64,000 nt of DNA from Fulvivirga lutea (GCF_017068455.1 NZ_CP070608.1:2089488-2153487), one strand, 5' to 3'. Counted from the stretch's first letter, positions 26,696-35,378 are shown. Notes: a model not told the origin generated them from the sequence alone. Numbers and translations: made by a program.

Positions 26696-28807
26696 ATGAA
26701 AAAACTGATATACTATATTCTGTGGTTCTCCCTATGCTTCAACTGCGAGTTTTTACAAGCTAATAAACTTGATAGCTTAAAGAATGCTTTAGCAACTGCT
26801 GAATCTGATTCTGCTAAATCCTACATTCTCATAGATTTGGCAAAAAGAGTTTATGCCTCAGACCTCGATCAAGCCAGAGACTATTGCCTTCAGGCACTGG
26901 ATGTATCAGTAGCTTCAGGTCAGATGAACCCTTTTGCTAATGCGCATAACATTTTAGGATTATATCACGAAAGTAAAAGCAACTTTACAAAAGCGCATGA
27001 ATATTTGACTTCCGGGGTGGTAGTGGCTCAGGAAATAGGAGATTCCCTGCTGGTATCCAAGTTTTATAATAATCTGGGCCTCGTTTACAAAAATACCGGC
27101 AGGTTACAGTTGGCTGTAGAGTACTACATTAAATCACAAAAAATTGCCGAACAGTATGGCACTTCTGTAGATGAAGCTGCATCGTTTAACAATCTGGCCA
27201 TTGTCTACAAACTACTTGGCGATTATAGTTATTCGCGAGTTTATACGCGCAAAGCCTATGATATATTTAAACAAGATGGCGATAGTGTAGGTATGTCGGC
27301 AGCTTTAAATAATCTGGGCCTCAATTTTAAAGACAGTAAATCGTACGATTCTGCACTATTTTATTTGAGACAATCACTAGACATAAAAGAGGCCATTAAC
27401 TACAAAAAAGGGGTAGTTTCTTCGCTCTATAATATTGGAGAATTATACCTCGAGGTAGGCCTGGTCAATGAGTCATTAGAATATTTTGATCGATCATTAA
27501 AGCTGGCCAGAGAAGAAGGTATCAAACGCCATATAGCTAAAGCTTACCATCACAAAGCAAATGCACTGCTCCAGCTCAATAGAATAGATGATGCTATCGA
27601 GAACTATGAACAATCCCTTAAAATCAACCATGAAGTGGGTGTTCCAATAGAAACGAAAGAAGACTATAAAATGCTCGCTGAAAGCTATGAAATCAAAGGT
27701 GATTTTAATCAGGCATATTCCTACTTATCGAAAGCGCTGGCTATCGAAGACTCTCTGTTTGACAGCCAAATGGGCGAGGCGGTAACCAAACTCAGGTTTG
27801 AGTATGATCTCGATGCTAAAAATCGGGAAATTGAGAATTTAAGATCTAAAGAAGCACAATCGCAACTGCAGCTGGAAAAGGATCGATTAATTTATTACTT
27901 CTCCTCGGCAGCCATACTTTTTATGGTGATTTTAACTGTGATTCTATATCAAAGTAATAAGCGGCAAAGAAAGGCCAATATTAAAATAGACATCCAAAAA
28001 GATGAGTTGGAAAGGGCGCATTCCCTGATCAGCCAAAAAAACGAACAACTAGCTAGTCAGAATAGAGACCTCGAAGAAGAGGTAAAACTAAGAACAGAAG
28101 AGTTAGATAAACTTCTAAAAGAATTTGATTTGTTCGTCTATAAGTCAGCACACGACTTGAGAAACCCAGTAGCTCAAATTCTTGGTATTTATAACCTTCT
28201 CAAAATTGATAAAGATAATCCTGAACTGTTAGATAAGTTAAAAAATACAGCAGAATTGATGGATAGACTGCTTTCTAAGCTTAGTACCATTCATATTATA
28301 AGAAATAAAGAAATTGACTACCGTTGGGTATCAATAGAAAAGTTAGTGCATCAACTAATGGAAAAGCATGAATCGGATAATGCGCTGACGAATATTAAAA
28401 TGCAGGTCATCAATTCTGACGATGTACAGTTTAAGAGCGACAAAGAAATGATGCTCAATTTATTGGATGAACTAATTTCCAATTCGATAAAATATAGAAA
28501 TGAGAATGCTAAGCTTAAGGTTACAATAGCCTTGGAATTGAGTGCTGAGGGAGTAAGACTTCTATTTTCAGATAACGGAACAGGTATTGAAATCGAACAT
28601 CAACCAAGTGTATTTGATATGTTTTACAGAGCCAATGCGGCTTCTAAAGGACATGGCCTGGGTCTGTATCAGGTACTAGTTATTGTTAGAAAGTTAAACG
28701 GCAAGATAGAGCTCGTAAAGTCAGATAAGAATGGTACTCAATTTGAAATTTTGCTGGAAACAGAAACTAAGAGTAATACGAAAGTCTCCGATATCGACCA
28801 GTTTTAG
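26696..28807 (+). CDS. TPR-containing sensor histidine kinase
   Basis: The 703-residue protein has a signal peptide (about 1-22), six to seven TPR units in the periplasm (about 60-350; repeated NNLG...Y......A..Y...S), a coiled coil, one membrane helix (about 400-420), a second coiled coil, a HisKA helix with SAHDLRNPVAQ (H486), and HATPase_c with LISNSIKYR, DNGTGIE and HGLGLYQ. All kinase residues are in place. No response regulator is adjacent, so it is orphan in this locus. Its place between the permeases and their ATPase suggests it monitors or controls that transporter. Confidence 0.88.
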   Translation: MKKLIYYILWFSLCFNCEFLQANKLDSLKNALATAESDSAKSYILIDLAKRVYASDLDQARDYCLQALDVSVASGQMNPFANAHNILGLYHESKSNFTKAHEYLTSGVVVAQEIGDSLLVSKFYNNLGLVYKNTGRLQLAVEYYIKSQKIAEQYGTSVDEAASFNNLAIVYKLLGDYSYSRVYTRKAYDIFKQDGDSVGMSAALNNLGLNFKDSKSYDSALFYLRQSLDIKEAINYKKGVVSSLYNIGELYLEVGLVNESLEYFDRSLKLAREEGIKRHIAKAYHHKANALLQLNRIDDAIENYEQSLKINHEVGVPIETKEDYKMLAESYEIKGDFNQAYSYLSKALAIEDSLFDSQMGEAVTKLRFEYDLDAKNREIENLRSKEAQSQLQLEKDRLIYYFSSAAILFMVILTVILYQSNKRQRKANIKIDIQKDELERAHSLISQKNEQLASQNRDLEEEVKLRTEELDKLLKEFDLFVYKSAHDLRNPVAQILGIYNLLKIDKDNPELLDKLKNTAELMDRLLSKLSTIHIIRNKEIDYRWVSIEKLVHQLMEKHESDNALTNIKMQVINSDDVQFKSDKEMMLNLLDELISNSIKYRNENAKLKVTIALELSAEGVRLLFSDNGTGIEIEHQPSVFDMFYRANAASKGHGLGLYQVLVIVRKLNGKIELVKSDKNGTQFEILLETETKSNTKVSDIDQF

Positions 28808-28811
28808 AATT

Positions 28812-28831
28812 GGTGTCCGATATCAAACACT
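28812..28831. promoter_or_regulatory. Degenerate GTGT...ACACT inverted repeat before the ATPase promoter
   Basis: GGTGT-N10-ACACT lies about 100 bp upstream of the candidate sigma-54 promoter at 28913. Its outer arms resemble the 9325/16829 palindromes but the spacer is 2 bp shorter, so it is a weak candidate for the same regulator. Confidence 0.25.
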
Positions 28832-28912
28832 ATATTCCATAAGCGGACAATTCATAACTACATAAATTACGTACATTCGTACAATACGGCCTTGAATGCC
28901 TTATTTGATAGT

Positions 28913-28928
28913 TGGCATATTTATTGGC
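28913..28928 (+). promoter_or_regulatory. Candidate sigma-54 (-24/-12) promoter of the ATPase-TolC operon
   Basis: TGGCAT-ATTTA-TTGGC has the same halves and 5-bp spacer as the elements at 16911 and 58553 and ends 28 bp before the ATPase start codon. Confidence 0.55.
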
Positions 28929-28956
28929 TTAATGTTTCACAATTAAAATAGTCGGA

Positions 28957-29646
28957 ATGATAAAACTTAAGAATGTCGACAAATATGTCGATAGCAGATT
29001 TCAGAGAACATTCATCTTAAAAGGCGTAGACCTGGAGGTAAAAGAAGGTGAATTTGTTACTATCATGGGGCCGAGCGGGGCAGGTAAATCATCGATCATG
29101 AACATCATTGGCATGCTGGATGAGCCATCACAAGGAGAGTATTACTTCTACGATGAGCCGGTTCATAAAATGAAAGAGCGTAAGAAATCAGAAATGCACA
29201 AGCATCATATAGGTTTCATCTTTCAGGCGTATCATCTCATTGATGAACTTACAGTGTATGAAAACATTGAAACCCCATTGCTCTATAAAGGAGTAAAAGG
29301 CTCTGAAAGAAAAAGCATGGTGGCCGAAATGTTAGATAGATTTCAAATGGTAGCCAAGAAAGACTTGTTCCCTGAGCAACTTTCTGGTGGACAGCAGCAG
29401 TTGGTAGGTGTGGCAAGAGCTATTATCGGCCAGCCAAAACTTTTATTGGCAGACGAGCCAACAGGTAATTTACATTCCGAGCAAGGCGAAGAAATCATGG
29501 ACATTTTTAAGAAGTTAAATGATGAAGGCATGACCATTATTCAGGTAACGCATTCCGAAAAGAATGCAGAATATGGTAATAGAACCATCAGGCTTGTAGA
29601 TGGCGCCATCGTTTCCGATGAAAGAAAAGAAAAAGTAGGAAGTTAA
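28957..29646 (+). CDS. ABC transporter ATP-binding protein (MacB/LolD type)
   Basis: This 229-residue nucleotide-binding subunit has Walker A GPSGAGKS (38-45), the Q-loop in IGFIFQAYHL, signature LSGGQQQ, Walker B LLLADEP and the H-loop VTHS. In the signature the usual QQQRVAIARA is QQQLVGVARA, with an unusual Leu for Arg. It is the only ATPase in the transporter locus, so it probably energises all four permeases at 16948-26626. It starts a new transcription unit with TolC 7 bp downstream. Confidence 0.93.
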   Translation: MIKLKNVDKYVDSRFQRTFILKGVDLEVKEGEFVTIMGPSGAGKSSIMNIIGMLDEPSQGEYYFYDEPVHKMKERKKSEMHKHHIGFIFQAYHLIDELTVYENIETPLLYKGVKGSERKSMVAEMLDRFQMVAKKDLFPEQLSGGQQQLVGVARAIIGQPKLLLADEPTGNLHSEQGEEIMDIFKKLNDEGMTIIQVTHSEKNAEYGNRTIRLVDGAIVSDERKEKVGS

Positions 29647-29653
29647 ATTTACT

Positions 29654-30985
29654 ATGAAAAGGATACTTATCTCAATAACAACAATTCTTATAAGTGCTGG
29701 ATTTTCAGTAGCTCAAGAAAATACTCTTTTATTCTCAGAGGCCGTAAAGATTGCGTTAGATAATAATGTAAGTCTCAAGCAACAAAACAACCAACAATAT
29801 GTGAACCAGGCACAAAAGCGTTCAAGTATGGCAAGAGTTGCCCCATCAGTGAATGCATTTGCTCAGGCTTGGAGAGTGCAAGGTAACCAATTCATTGAAC
29901 AGGAGGCCAGAGTTGTTAATGATGCTGAGACCTCTAACTTCTATGGCACTGTGGATGCTAATATGGTTTTGTTTAATGGAATGAGTAATATGAATACCAT
30001 CAGACAGGCCGATGCGAACCTTGAAGCACAGCAGCACTTGGTGGCACGAACAAGGCAAGATGTTATCACCAATGTTTCTAATCAATATCTACAATGCTTG
30101 CTAGATTCCGAATTACTTAGAATTGCGCAGGAAGATTTGAAAAACCAGCAAACACAATTAAATCAGGTTACTGAAATGGTGAAAGCCGGAAGTAGAGCGA
30201 AAGTAGATCAGTATAATCAGGAAGCAACTGTAAAAGCAGCAGAACTGGCAGTGCTAAGAGCGCAGATTAGGTTAAGGAGAGATAAGGTAACCCTCTCTCA
30301 AACATTATTAATTGATCCTGAGACTTCTTTTGAAATTGAACAACCAAGCTGGTCATTTAATCGCGAAGAGCTCGATGATAATACTTTAGAAAGCTTATAT
30401 ATTACCGCCATGAGCAATAGAGGAGATTTGCTTAGAGCAGAAAAAAATGTGTTTTCAACTAAAAAAGGAATGGCCATTAATAGATCTGCATTCATACCTA
30501 CACTATCGGCTTATGGTAGTTTAAATTCACGCTACAGTGACGCATCAATACCAAGTTTTTCAGATCAATTTGATGCTAACCTCAGAAAAGAGTATGGGTT
30601 GAGACTTAGTATTCCAATTTTTACCGGAATGCAAAATAATACCAACTATGTAAGATCAAGAGTAAATCATGATAATGCTAAACTCGATTATGAAAATGCA
30701 AAAGTTGCTGTTAAAGCGGATGTTTTAAATGCTTACCAAAATTATCGTGATGCTTCTGTTAGTTATGATGCATCTAAAGCACAGTTAGAAGCAGCTGAAC
30801 TATCCTTTAGATTGGAAAGTGAGAGATATCAGCTTGGAGTATCTGATTTAGTGGCGTTTACACAGGCTAACCAAAGGTACGTGCAGGCAAAAGGGGATAT
30901 GGCACAAGCTAGCTATACATTGTTATTTCAAGACATCTTGCTTCAATATGCAACAGGTACGCTAACTGTAGACGATATTCCGTAA
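29654..30985 (+). CDS. TolC-family outer-membrane efflux protein
   Basis: The 443-residue protein has a signal peptide (1-20, ending VAQ) and the two-fold repeated long-helix/beta pattern of TolC: SEAVKIALDNNVSLKQQNNQ at the N-terminal repeat and RSRVNHDNAKLDYENAKVAVKADVLNAYQNY in the second. It would form the outer-membrane exit duct for an ABC exporter. It follows the ATPase gene by 7 bp and precedes a DoxX gene by 23 bp. No periplasmic adaptor (MacA/HlyD type) gene is present between or beside them. Confidence 0.9.
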   Translation: MKRILISITTILISAGFSVAQENTLLFSEAVKIALDNNVSLKQQNNQQYVNQAQKRSSMARVAPSVNAFAQAWRVQGNQFIEQEARVVNDAETSNFYGTVDANMVLFNGMSNMNTIRQADANLEAQQHLVARTRQDVITNVSNQYLQCLLDSELLRIAQEDLKNQQTQLNQVTEMVKAGSRAKVDQYNQEATVKAAELAVLRAQIRLRRDKVTLSQTLLIDPETSFEIEQPSWSFNREELDDNTLESLYITAMSNRGDLLRAEKNVFSTKKGMAINRSAFIPTLSAYGSLNSRYSDASIPSFSDQFDANLRKEYGLRLSIPIFTGMQNNTNYVRSRVNHDNAKLDYENAKVAVKADVLNAYQNYRDASVSYDASKAQLEAAELSFRLESERYQLGVSDLVAFTQANQRYVQAKGDMAQASYTLLFQDILLQYATGTLTVDDIP

Positions 30986-31008
30986 CTTTAGCAGGTAACA
31001 ATCCTGCC

Positions 31009-31407
31009 ATGAACAAATACTCCAAAATAATATCAATGGCTGTAAGACTTATTGCAGCCATTATTCTTTTGCAAACGCTCTTCTTTAAATTTTCAGGCGC
31101 TGAGGAGAGTATTTATATATTCACTAAAGTAGGTATGGAGCCGTGGGGCCGCATAGGGTCTGGTATAGGAGAGTTAATCGCTGCAGTATTGTTTTTAATC
31201 CCTTCAACCATCTGGCTGGGTGCATTAATGTCACTAGGTATTATTTCAGGAGCCATCTTTTTTCATTTAACAGTGTTGGGCATTGAAGTGCAAGGTGATG
31301 GTGGACAGCTTTTTATTTATGCACTATTGGTTTTCGTTTGCTCATTCATTGCCTTAGTAATCCATAGAAAGCAAATTCCATATATTGGTTCAAAGTTCCA
31401 GGGTTAA
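31009..31407 (+). CDS. DoxX-like membrane protein
   Basis: This is the third DoxX-like gene in the window. The 132-residue protein has four hydrophobic segments, with LLQTLFFKFSGAEESI in helix 1 and GIGELIAAVLFLIPSTIWLGALM centrally, as in the DoxX family. It lies 23 bp after TolC and so is probably in the ATPase-TolC operon. Role unknown. Confidence 0.72.
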   Translation: MNKYSKIISMAVRLIAAIILLQTLFFKFSGAEESIYIFTKVGMEPWGRIGSGIGELIAAVLFLIPSTIWLGALMSLGIISGAIFFHLTVLGIEVQGDGGQLFIYALLVFVCSFIALVIHRKQIPYIGSKFQG

Positions 31408-31446
31408 AGTTTGTATTGTCTCAACATTAAAACTTCGCGCCAGAAC

Positions 31447-31547
31447 TAACCAACAACCAACAACCAACAACCAACAACCAACAACCAACAACCAATTACC
31501 AACAACCAGAAACCAACTTCCAACCCCCAACCCCCAACCCCAAAAAA
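31447..31547 (+). repeat. CAACCAA heptamer tandem repeat, decaying into CA-rich DNA
   Basis: About six consecutive copies of a 7-bp unit (CAACCAA) are followed by degenerate copies and C-runs. The plus strand over roughly 100 bp is almost free of G and has few T. It lies in the gap after the DoxX gene and encodes nothing convincing. Such heptamers are prone to slippage. Confidence 0.85.
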
Positions 31548-31602
31548 TAGCTACTCCATACTCATTAATTAGAACTATATAGCAAAATCCAAAAATAATT
31601 TC

Positions 31603-31610
31603 TAACTTTG
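31603..31610 (+). promoter_or_regulatory. -7 promoter element TAACTTTG of rpsA
   Basis: The octamer matches TAnnTTTG, the Bacteroidota housekeeping -7 box; no clear -33 TTG is seen. It predicts a transcript start close to 31615 and a leader of about 110 nt. Confidence 0.55.
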
Positions 31611-31614
31611 CGCT

Positions 31615-31725
31615 CCCATTCGAGTGAGTGGGCCTTTATTTCAATTATTAATAAAGGAAAGTAAAATAAAATTTGCTGTCCGATTGCTCTAAGGCAGCAT
31701 GTAATCAAGAGCTACTATTCATATC
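31615..31725 (+). ncRNA. Structured 5' leader of rpsA, candidate autoregulatory RNA
   Basis: Three hairpins follow each other: 31615-31632 (7 bp with one G-U, loop GAGT), 31633-31657 (8 perfect bp CCTTTATT/AATAAAGG) and 31674-31699 (7 bp TGCTGTC/GGCAGCA with one G-U). Loop bases GCTCT (31686-31690) of the third can pair with AGAGC (31708-31712), giving an H-type pseudoknot that ends 13 nt before the rpsA start codon. S1 is autogenously regulated in E. coli through leader hairpins; a similar role here is inferred. Confidence 0.5.
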
Positions 31726-33828
31726 ATGGCAAAAGAAAAAGCTAAAGCAGAAGAAGTAAAAGACGAAACTGCTAAAAAAACCACTGCTAAAAAGACAACA
31801 GCTAAAAAGACTACTAAAAAAGCTGAGCCAAAAGCAGAAAAAGAAACTAAGAAAGCTACTACTAAAGCGGAGCCAAAAGCTGAGAAGGCTGAAGCTAAAG
31901 TTGAAACAGTAGAAGCTAAAAAAGAGGAAGCACCAGCAAAAGAAGAAAAAGCTGAAAAAGCGGCTCCTAAAAAAGAAACTAAAAAACCTGCTGAAAAAAG
32001 AGAGCTAGAAACTCCAGGCGAATTTGACTGGGATGCTTTCGAAACTAAAGGATTTGGTGAGGGATACTCAAAATCGAAGCGCGAAGAAATGGCTTCTGTT
32101 TATGAAGATACTCTAACCACTATCGATGAGAAGCAAGTTGTTGAAGCTACTGTTGTAGGTATCAACTCTAGAGACGTAATATTAAACATCGGCTTTAAGT
32201 CTGATGGTTTAGTATCTGCGACTGAATTCAGAGATACTCCTGACATGAAAGTTGGTGATAAAGTGGAGGTTTTCATCGAAGAGCAGGAAAATGCAAACGG
32301 ACAGTTAGTTCTTTCCAGAAGAAAGGCTAAAATCGTTCAGGCATGGGAGAATATCCAAAAAGCATTAGACGAAGATTCAGTAATTGAAGGATTCGTTAAG
32401 AGAAGAACTAAAGGTGGTTTGATTGTAGATATCTACGGAGTAGAGGCTTTCTTACCAGGTTCTCAAATAGATGTGAAGCCTATCAGAGACTTTGATGTAT
32501 TTGTAGGTAAAGCAATGGAAGTGAAAGTTGTGAAAATCAACTACACTAACGATAACGTTGTTGTTTCTCACAAAGTATTGATCGAGAAAGACATCGAAAA
32601 ACAAAAAGCAGAAATTCTTGAAAACCTTGAGAAAGGTCAGGTACTTGAAGGTACAATCAAGAACATGACTAACTTCGGTGTATTCATCGATCTTGGTGGT
32701 GTTGATGGTTTACTTCACATTACTGATATCTCATGGGGTAGAATTAACCACCCAGAAGAAGTATTAAACCTTGACGATACTGTAAAAGTGGTTGTTCTTG
32801 ATTTCGATGAAGATAAGAAGAGAATTTCATTGGGTATGAAGCAATTAACTGAGCACCCATGGGATTCACTAGATAAAGGAATTGACGTAGGATCTAAAGT
32901 AAAAGGTAAAATCGTAAACGTTGCAGATTACGGTGCATTCCTAGAGCTTCAGCCTGGAGTAGAGGGACTTATCCACGTTTCTGAAATGTCTTGGTCTCAG
33001 CACTTGAGAAATCCTCAAGACTTCATCAACATTGGTGATGAGCTTGAAGCTGTTGTATTGACATTGGATAGAGAAGAAAGAAAAATGTCTCTTGGTATTA
33101 AGCAGTTAACTGAAGATCCTTGGACTAAACAAAACGTTCTTACTAAATACGCAGTGGGTACTACTCACAAAGGTGTGGTAAGAAACTTAACAAACTTCGG
33201 TTTATTTATTGAGCTTGAAGAAGGTATCGATGGTTTAGTACACGTTTCAGACCTTTCTTGGACTAAGAAAATTAAGCACCCATCTGAATTTGTAAAAGTA
33301 GGTGAGGAGTTAGAAGTAATGGTTCTTGAACTTGATGTAGATAACAGAAGATTGGCATTAAGCCACAAGCACTTAGAGGAGAATCCTTGGGATACATTCG
33401 AAACTGTATTCACTCCAGGATCTACTCATAAGTGTACTATCATGAACATCAATGAGAAAGGTGCTACTCTTGAGTTACCTTACGGAATTGAAGGATTCTG
33501 CTCTGCTAAAAACTTAGTAAAAGAAGACGGTTCTAAAGGTGAAGCTGGTGAGACATTAGAATTCAAAGTATTAGAATTCTCTAAAGACGATAAGCGTATC
33601 GTTCTTTCTCATAAAGCAATGTACTCTGCTGAAGAAGAAAAAGTAGAAGCTCCTAAGAAAGCTGCAGCAAAAAAATCTGCGCCAAAAGCTAAAAAAGAAG
33701 AGCAAAAATCTACACTTGGAGATCTTGAGGCACTAAGTGCGCTAAAAGATAAAATGGAAGATGCAAAGAAACCAGCTCCAAAGAAAGCAGCTAAAAAAGC
33801 TGATAAAGAAGAAAAATCTGAAGACTAA
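31726..33828 (+). CDS. rpsA: 30S ribosomal protein S1 with Lys/Ala-rich tails
   Basis: The 700-residue protein carries six S1 RNA-binding domains (about 135-200, 215-285, 305-375, 390-460, 475-548, 560-625); domains 3-5 show the canonical GxVxNxxxFGxFIxLxxGxxGLxHxS pattern. S1 brings mRNA to the 30S subunit, which matters where Shine-Dalgarno sites are absent, as here. About 105 residues of Lys/Ala/Glu/Thr repeats precede the first domain and about 60 similar residues follow the last one. These low-complexity basic tails resemble histone-H1-like sequences and lengthen the protein well beyond the E. coli 557. It is monocistronic, with its own leader and terminator. Confidence 0.95.
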   Translation: MAKEKAKAEEVKDETAKKTTAKKTTAKKTTKKAEPKAEKETKKATTKAEPKAEKAEAKVETVEAKKEEAPAKEEKAEKAAPKKETKKPAEKRELETPGEFDWDAFETKGFGEGYSKSKREEMASVYEDTLTTIDEKQVVEATVVGINSRDVILNIGFKSDGLVSATEFRDTPDMKVGDKVEVFIEEQENANGQLVLSRRKAKIVQAWENIQKALDEDSVIEGFVKRRTKGGLIVDIYGVEAFLPGSQIDVKPIRDFDVFVGKAMEVKVVKINYTNDNVVVSHKVLIEKDIEKQKAEILENLEKGQVLEGTIKNMTNFGVFIDLGGVDGLLHITDISWGRINHPEEVLNLDDTVKVVVLDFDEDKKRISLGMKQLTEHPWDSLDKGIDVGSKVKGKIVNVADYGAFLELQPGVEGLIHVSEMSWSQHLRNPQDFINIGDELEAVVLTLDREERKMSLGIKQLTEDPWTKQNVLTKYAVGTTHKGVVRNLTNFGLFIELEEGIDGLVHVSDLSWTKKIKHPSEFVKVGEELEVMVLELDVDNRRLALSHKHLEENPWDTFETVFTPGSTHKCTIMNINEKGATLELPYGIEGFCSAKNLVKEDGSKGEAGETLEFKVLEFSKDDKRIVLSHKAMYSAEEEKVEAPKKAAAKKSAPKAKKEEQKSTLGDLEALSALKDKMEDAKKPAPKKAAKKADKEEKSED

Positions 33829-33852
33829 TCTTCAATGATTTTCATATACTTC

Positions 33853-33884
33853 AAAGGCTGCCCCAAAAGGCAGCCTTTGTTTTT
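33853..33884 (+). terminator. Intrinsic terminator of rpsA
   Basis: Perfect 10-bp stem AAAGGCTGCC/GGCAGCCTTT with a 6-nt loop followed by GTTTTT, 25 bp after the rpsA stop. Confidence 0.92.
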
Positions 33885-33935
33885 GAACTTACTTTAATAA
33901 TTAATCATCTACTATCAGAAGAGGTTACTACTTCT

Positions 33936-33943
33936 TAACTTTG
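33936..33943 (+). promoter_or_regulatory. -7 promoter element TAACTTTG of the cystathionine beta-synthase gene
   Basis: It matches the TAnnTTTG consensus and sits 17 bp before the start codon, so the leader would be very short. No distinct -33 TTG is visible. Confidence 0.5.
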
Positions 33944-33960
33944 CAAAAAATTATTTTCGC

Positions 33961-35331
33961 ATGTATTACAATTCAATAATCGAAACCATTGGCAATACGC
34001 CATTAGTTAGACTTAACAGTGTTAATAAGGGAATTAAAGGCACTATACTTGTTAAGGTGGAGTATTTCAATCCTGGCCATTCAATTAAAGACAGAATGGC
34101 TGTGAAAATGATCGAATTGGCTGAAGAGCGTGGTGACCTGAAACCTGGTGGAACTATTATTGAATGTACTTCTGGTAATACAGGAATGGGGCTGGCATTG
34201 GCAGCCTGTTGCAAAGGATACAAATGTATATTCACCCTTGCCGATAAGCAGTCAAAAGAGAAAATTGATGCTTTGAGAGCGTTGGGTGCAGAAATTCACG
34301 TTTGCCCAACCAATGTTGCTCCAGATGATCCAAGGTCTTACTATTCTGTTGCAAGAAGAAAACATGAAGAAACGCCTAATTCAATTTTTGTTAACCAGTA
34401 TGACAACCCGGGTAATGCAATAGCTCATTATGAAACAACTGGTCCTGAAATTTGGGAACAAACAGAAGGCAAGATTACCCATTATGCTGTTGGCGTTGGA
34501 ACTGGTGGAACAGTAAGTGGAGTTAGCAAGTATCTAAAAGAGCAGAACCCTAATGTATATACTGTAGGGATAGATTCTTATGGCTCTGTATTTAAAAAAT
34601 ATAAGGAGACTGGAATTTTCGATGAGAATGAAATCTATTCATATCTTACTGAGGGTATTGGAGAAGATATTCTTCCTAAAAATGTTGATTTCAGTGTAAT
34701 TGATGAGTTTATAAAAGTAACCGACAAAGATGGTGCTTTAATGACCAGAAGGTTGGCGAAAGAAGAAGGATTATTTGTAGGTTGGTCAGCGGGATCAGCA
34801 GTGCATGGAGCGCTGGAATATGCCAAAGAGAATTTGAAGGAGGATGATATGATGGTGATCATACTGCATGATCATGGCACTCGATATCTTGGTAAAGTAT
34901 TCAATGATGACTGGATGAAGGATCACGGATTTCTTGATTCTAGTGATTTCGGTACCGCAAAGTCAATTGTAGATCAAAGAAATGGCTCTGATCAGTTGTT
35001 CACTGTAAGTAAAGACCTGACAGTTGGTGAGGCGATTAAATTACTAACCAAAGAAGGTATAGATCAAATACCAGTCGTTAATGATAATAATTTTGTGGGT
35101 AGTGTATCAACAACCAGGCTGTTGGAACAATTGATTGATAATCCAGAGATCAAATCTAATAAAGTAGAAGAAATCATGGATGAGCCAATGCCATTTGTAG
35201 CAATGGATAATACATTGGATGTTTTATCTTCCATGATAAATAAGACAAATCGTGCACTTTTAGTAAGAGATAGTGCACACAAAGTGCATATTATTACACA
35301 TCACGATATCCTTCAGGCGATGAGTAATTAA
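33961..35331 (+). CDS. Cystathionine beta-synthase (PLP enzyme with CBS pair)
   Basis: The N-terminal about 320 residues are a fold-type II PLP enzyme: PLP-lysine K43 in HSIKDRMA, substrate loop TSGNTGMG, phosphate-binding GTGGTVSG and the WSAGSA segment. The C-terminal about 120 residues form a tandem CBS (Bateman) pair. This matches cystathionine beta-synthase (serine + homocysteine to cystathionine) rather than plain cysteine synthase, which lacks CBS domains; cysteine synthase activity remains possible. The Bateman module suggests adenosyl-ligand control. It is monocistronic, bounded by terminators. Confidence 0.88.
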   Translation: MYYNSIIETIGNTPLVRLNSVNKGIKGTILVKVEYFNPGHSIKDRMAVKMIELAEERGDLKPGGTIIECTSGNTGMGLALAACCKGYKCIFTLADKQSKEKIDALRALGAEIHVCPTNVAPDDPRSYYSVARRKHEETPNSIFVNQYDNPGNAIAHYETTGPEIWEQTEGKITHYAVGVGTGGTVSGVSKYLKEQNPNVYTVGIDSYGSVFKKYKETGIFDENEIYSYLTEGIGEDILPKNVDFSVIDEFIKVTDKDGALMTRRLAKEEGLFVGWSAGSAVHGALEYAKENLKEDDMMVIILHDHGTRYLGKVFNDDWMKDHGFLDSSDFGTAKSIVDQRNGSDQLFTVSKDLTVGEAIKLLTKEGIDQIPVVNDNNFVGSVSTTRLLEQLIDNPEIKSNKVEEIMDEPMPFVAMDNTLDVLSSMINKTNRALLVRDSAHKVHIITHHDILQAMSN

Positions 35332-35344
35332 CATAAAATGGCTT

Positions 35345-35378
35345 AAAAAAATGGTTCTTCGGAACCATTTTTTTTTTA
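35345..35378 (+). terminator. Intrinsic terminator with TTCG tetraloop
   Basis: AAAAAATGGTTC/GAACCATTTTTT arms close a TTCG loop and a run of nine or more T follows, 14 bp after the cystathionine beta-synthase stop. The A-run on the left would give a T-run on the other strand too, so it could work in both directions. Confidence 0.92.

Noticed and set aside
31447-31547. CRISPR array
   Set aside because: The repeats are 7 bp without spacers and no cas gene is near.
31385-31582. Open frame across the CAACCAA repeat
   Set aside because: The product is a simple repeat (TTNNQQP) with no start context; it overlaps the DoxX gene end.
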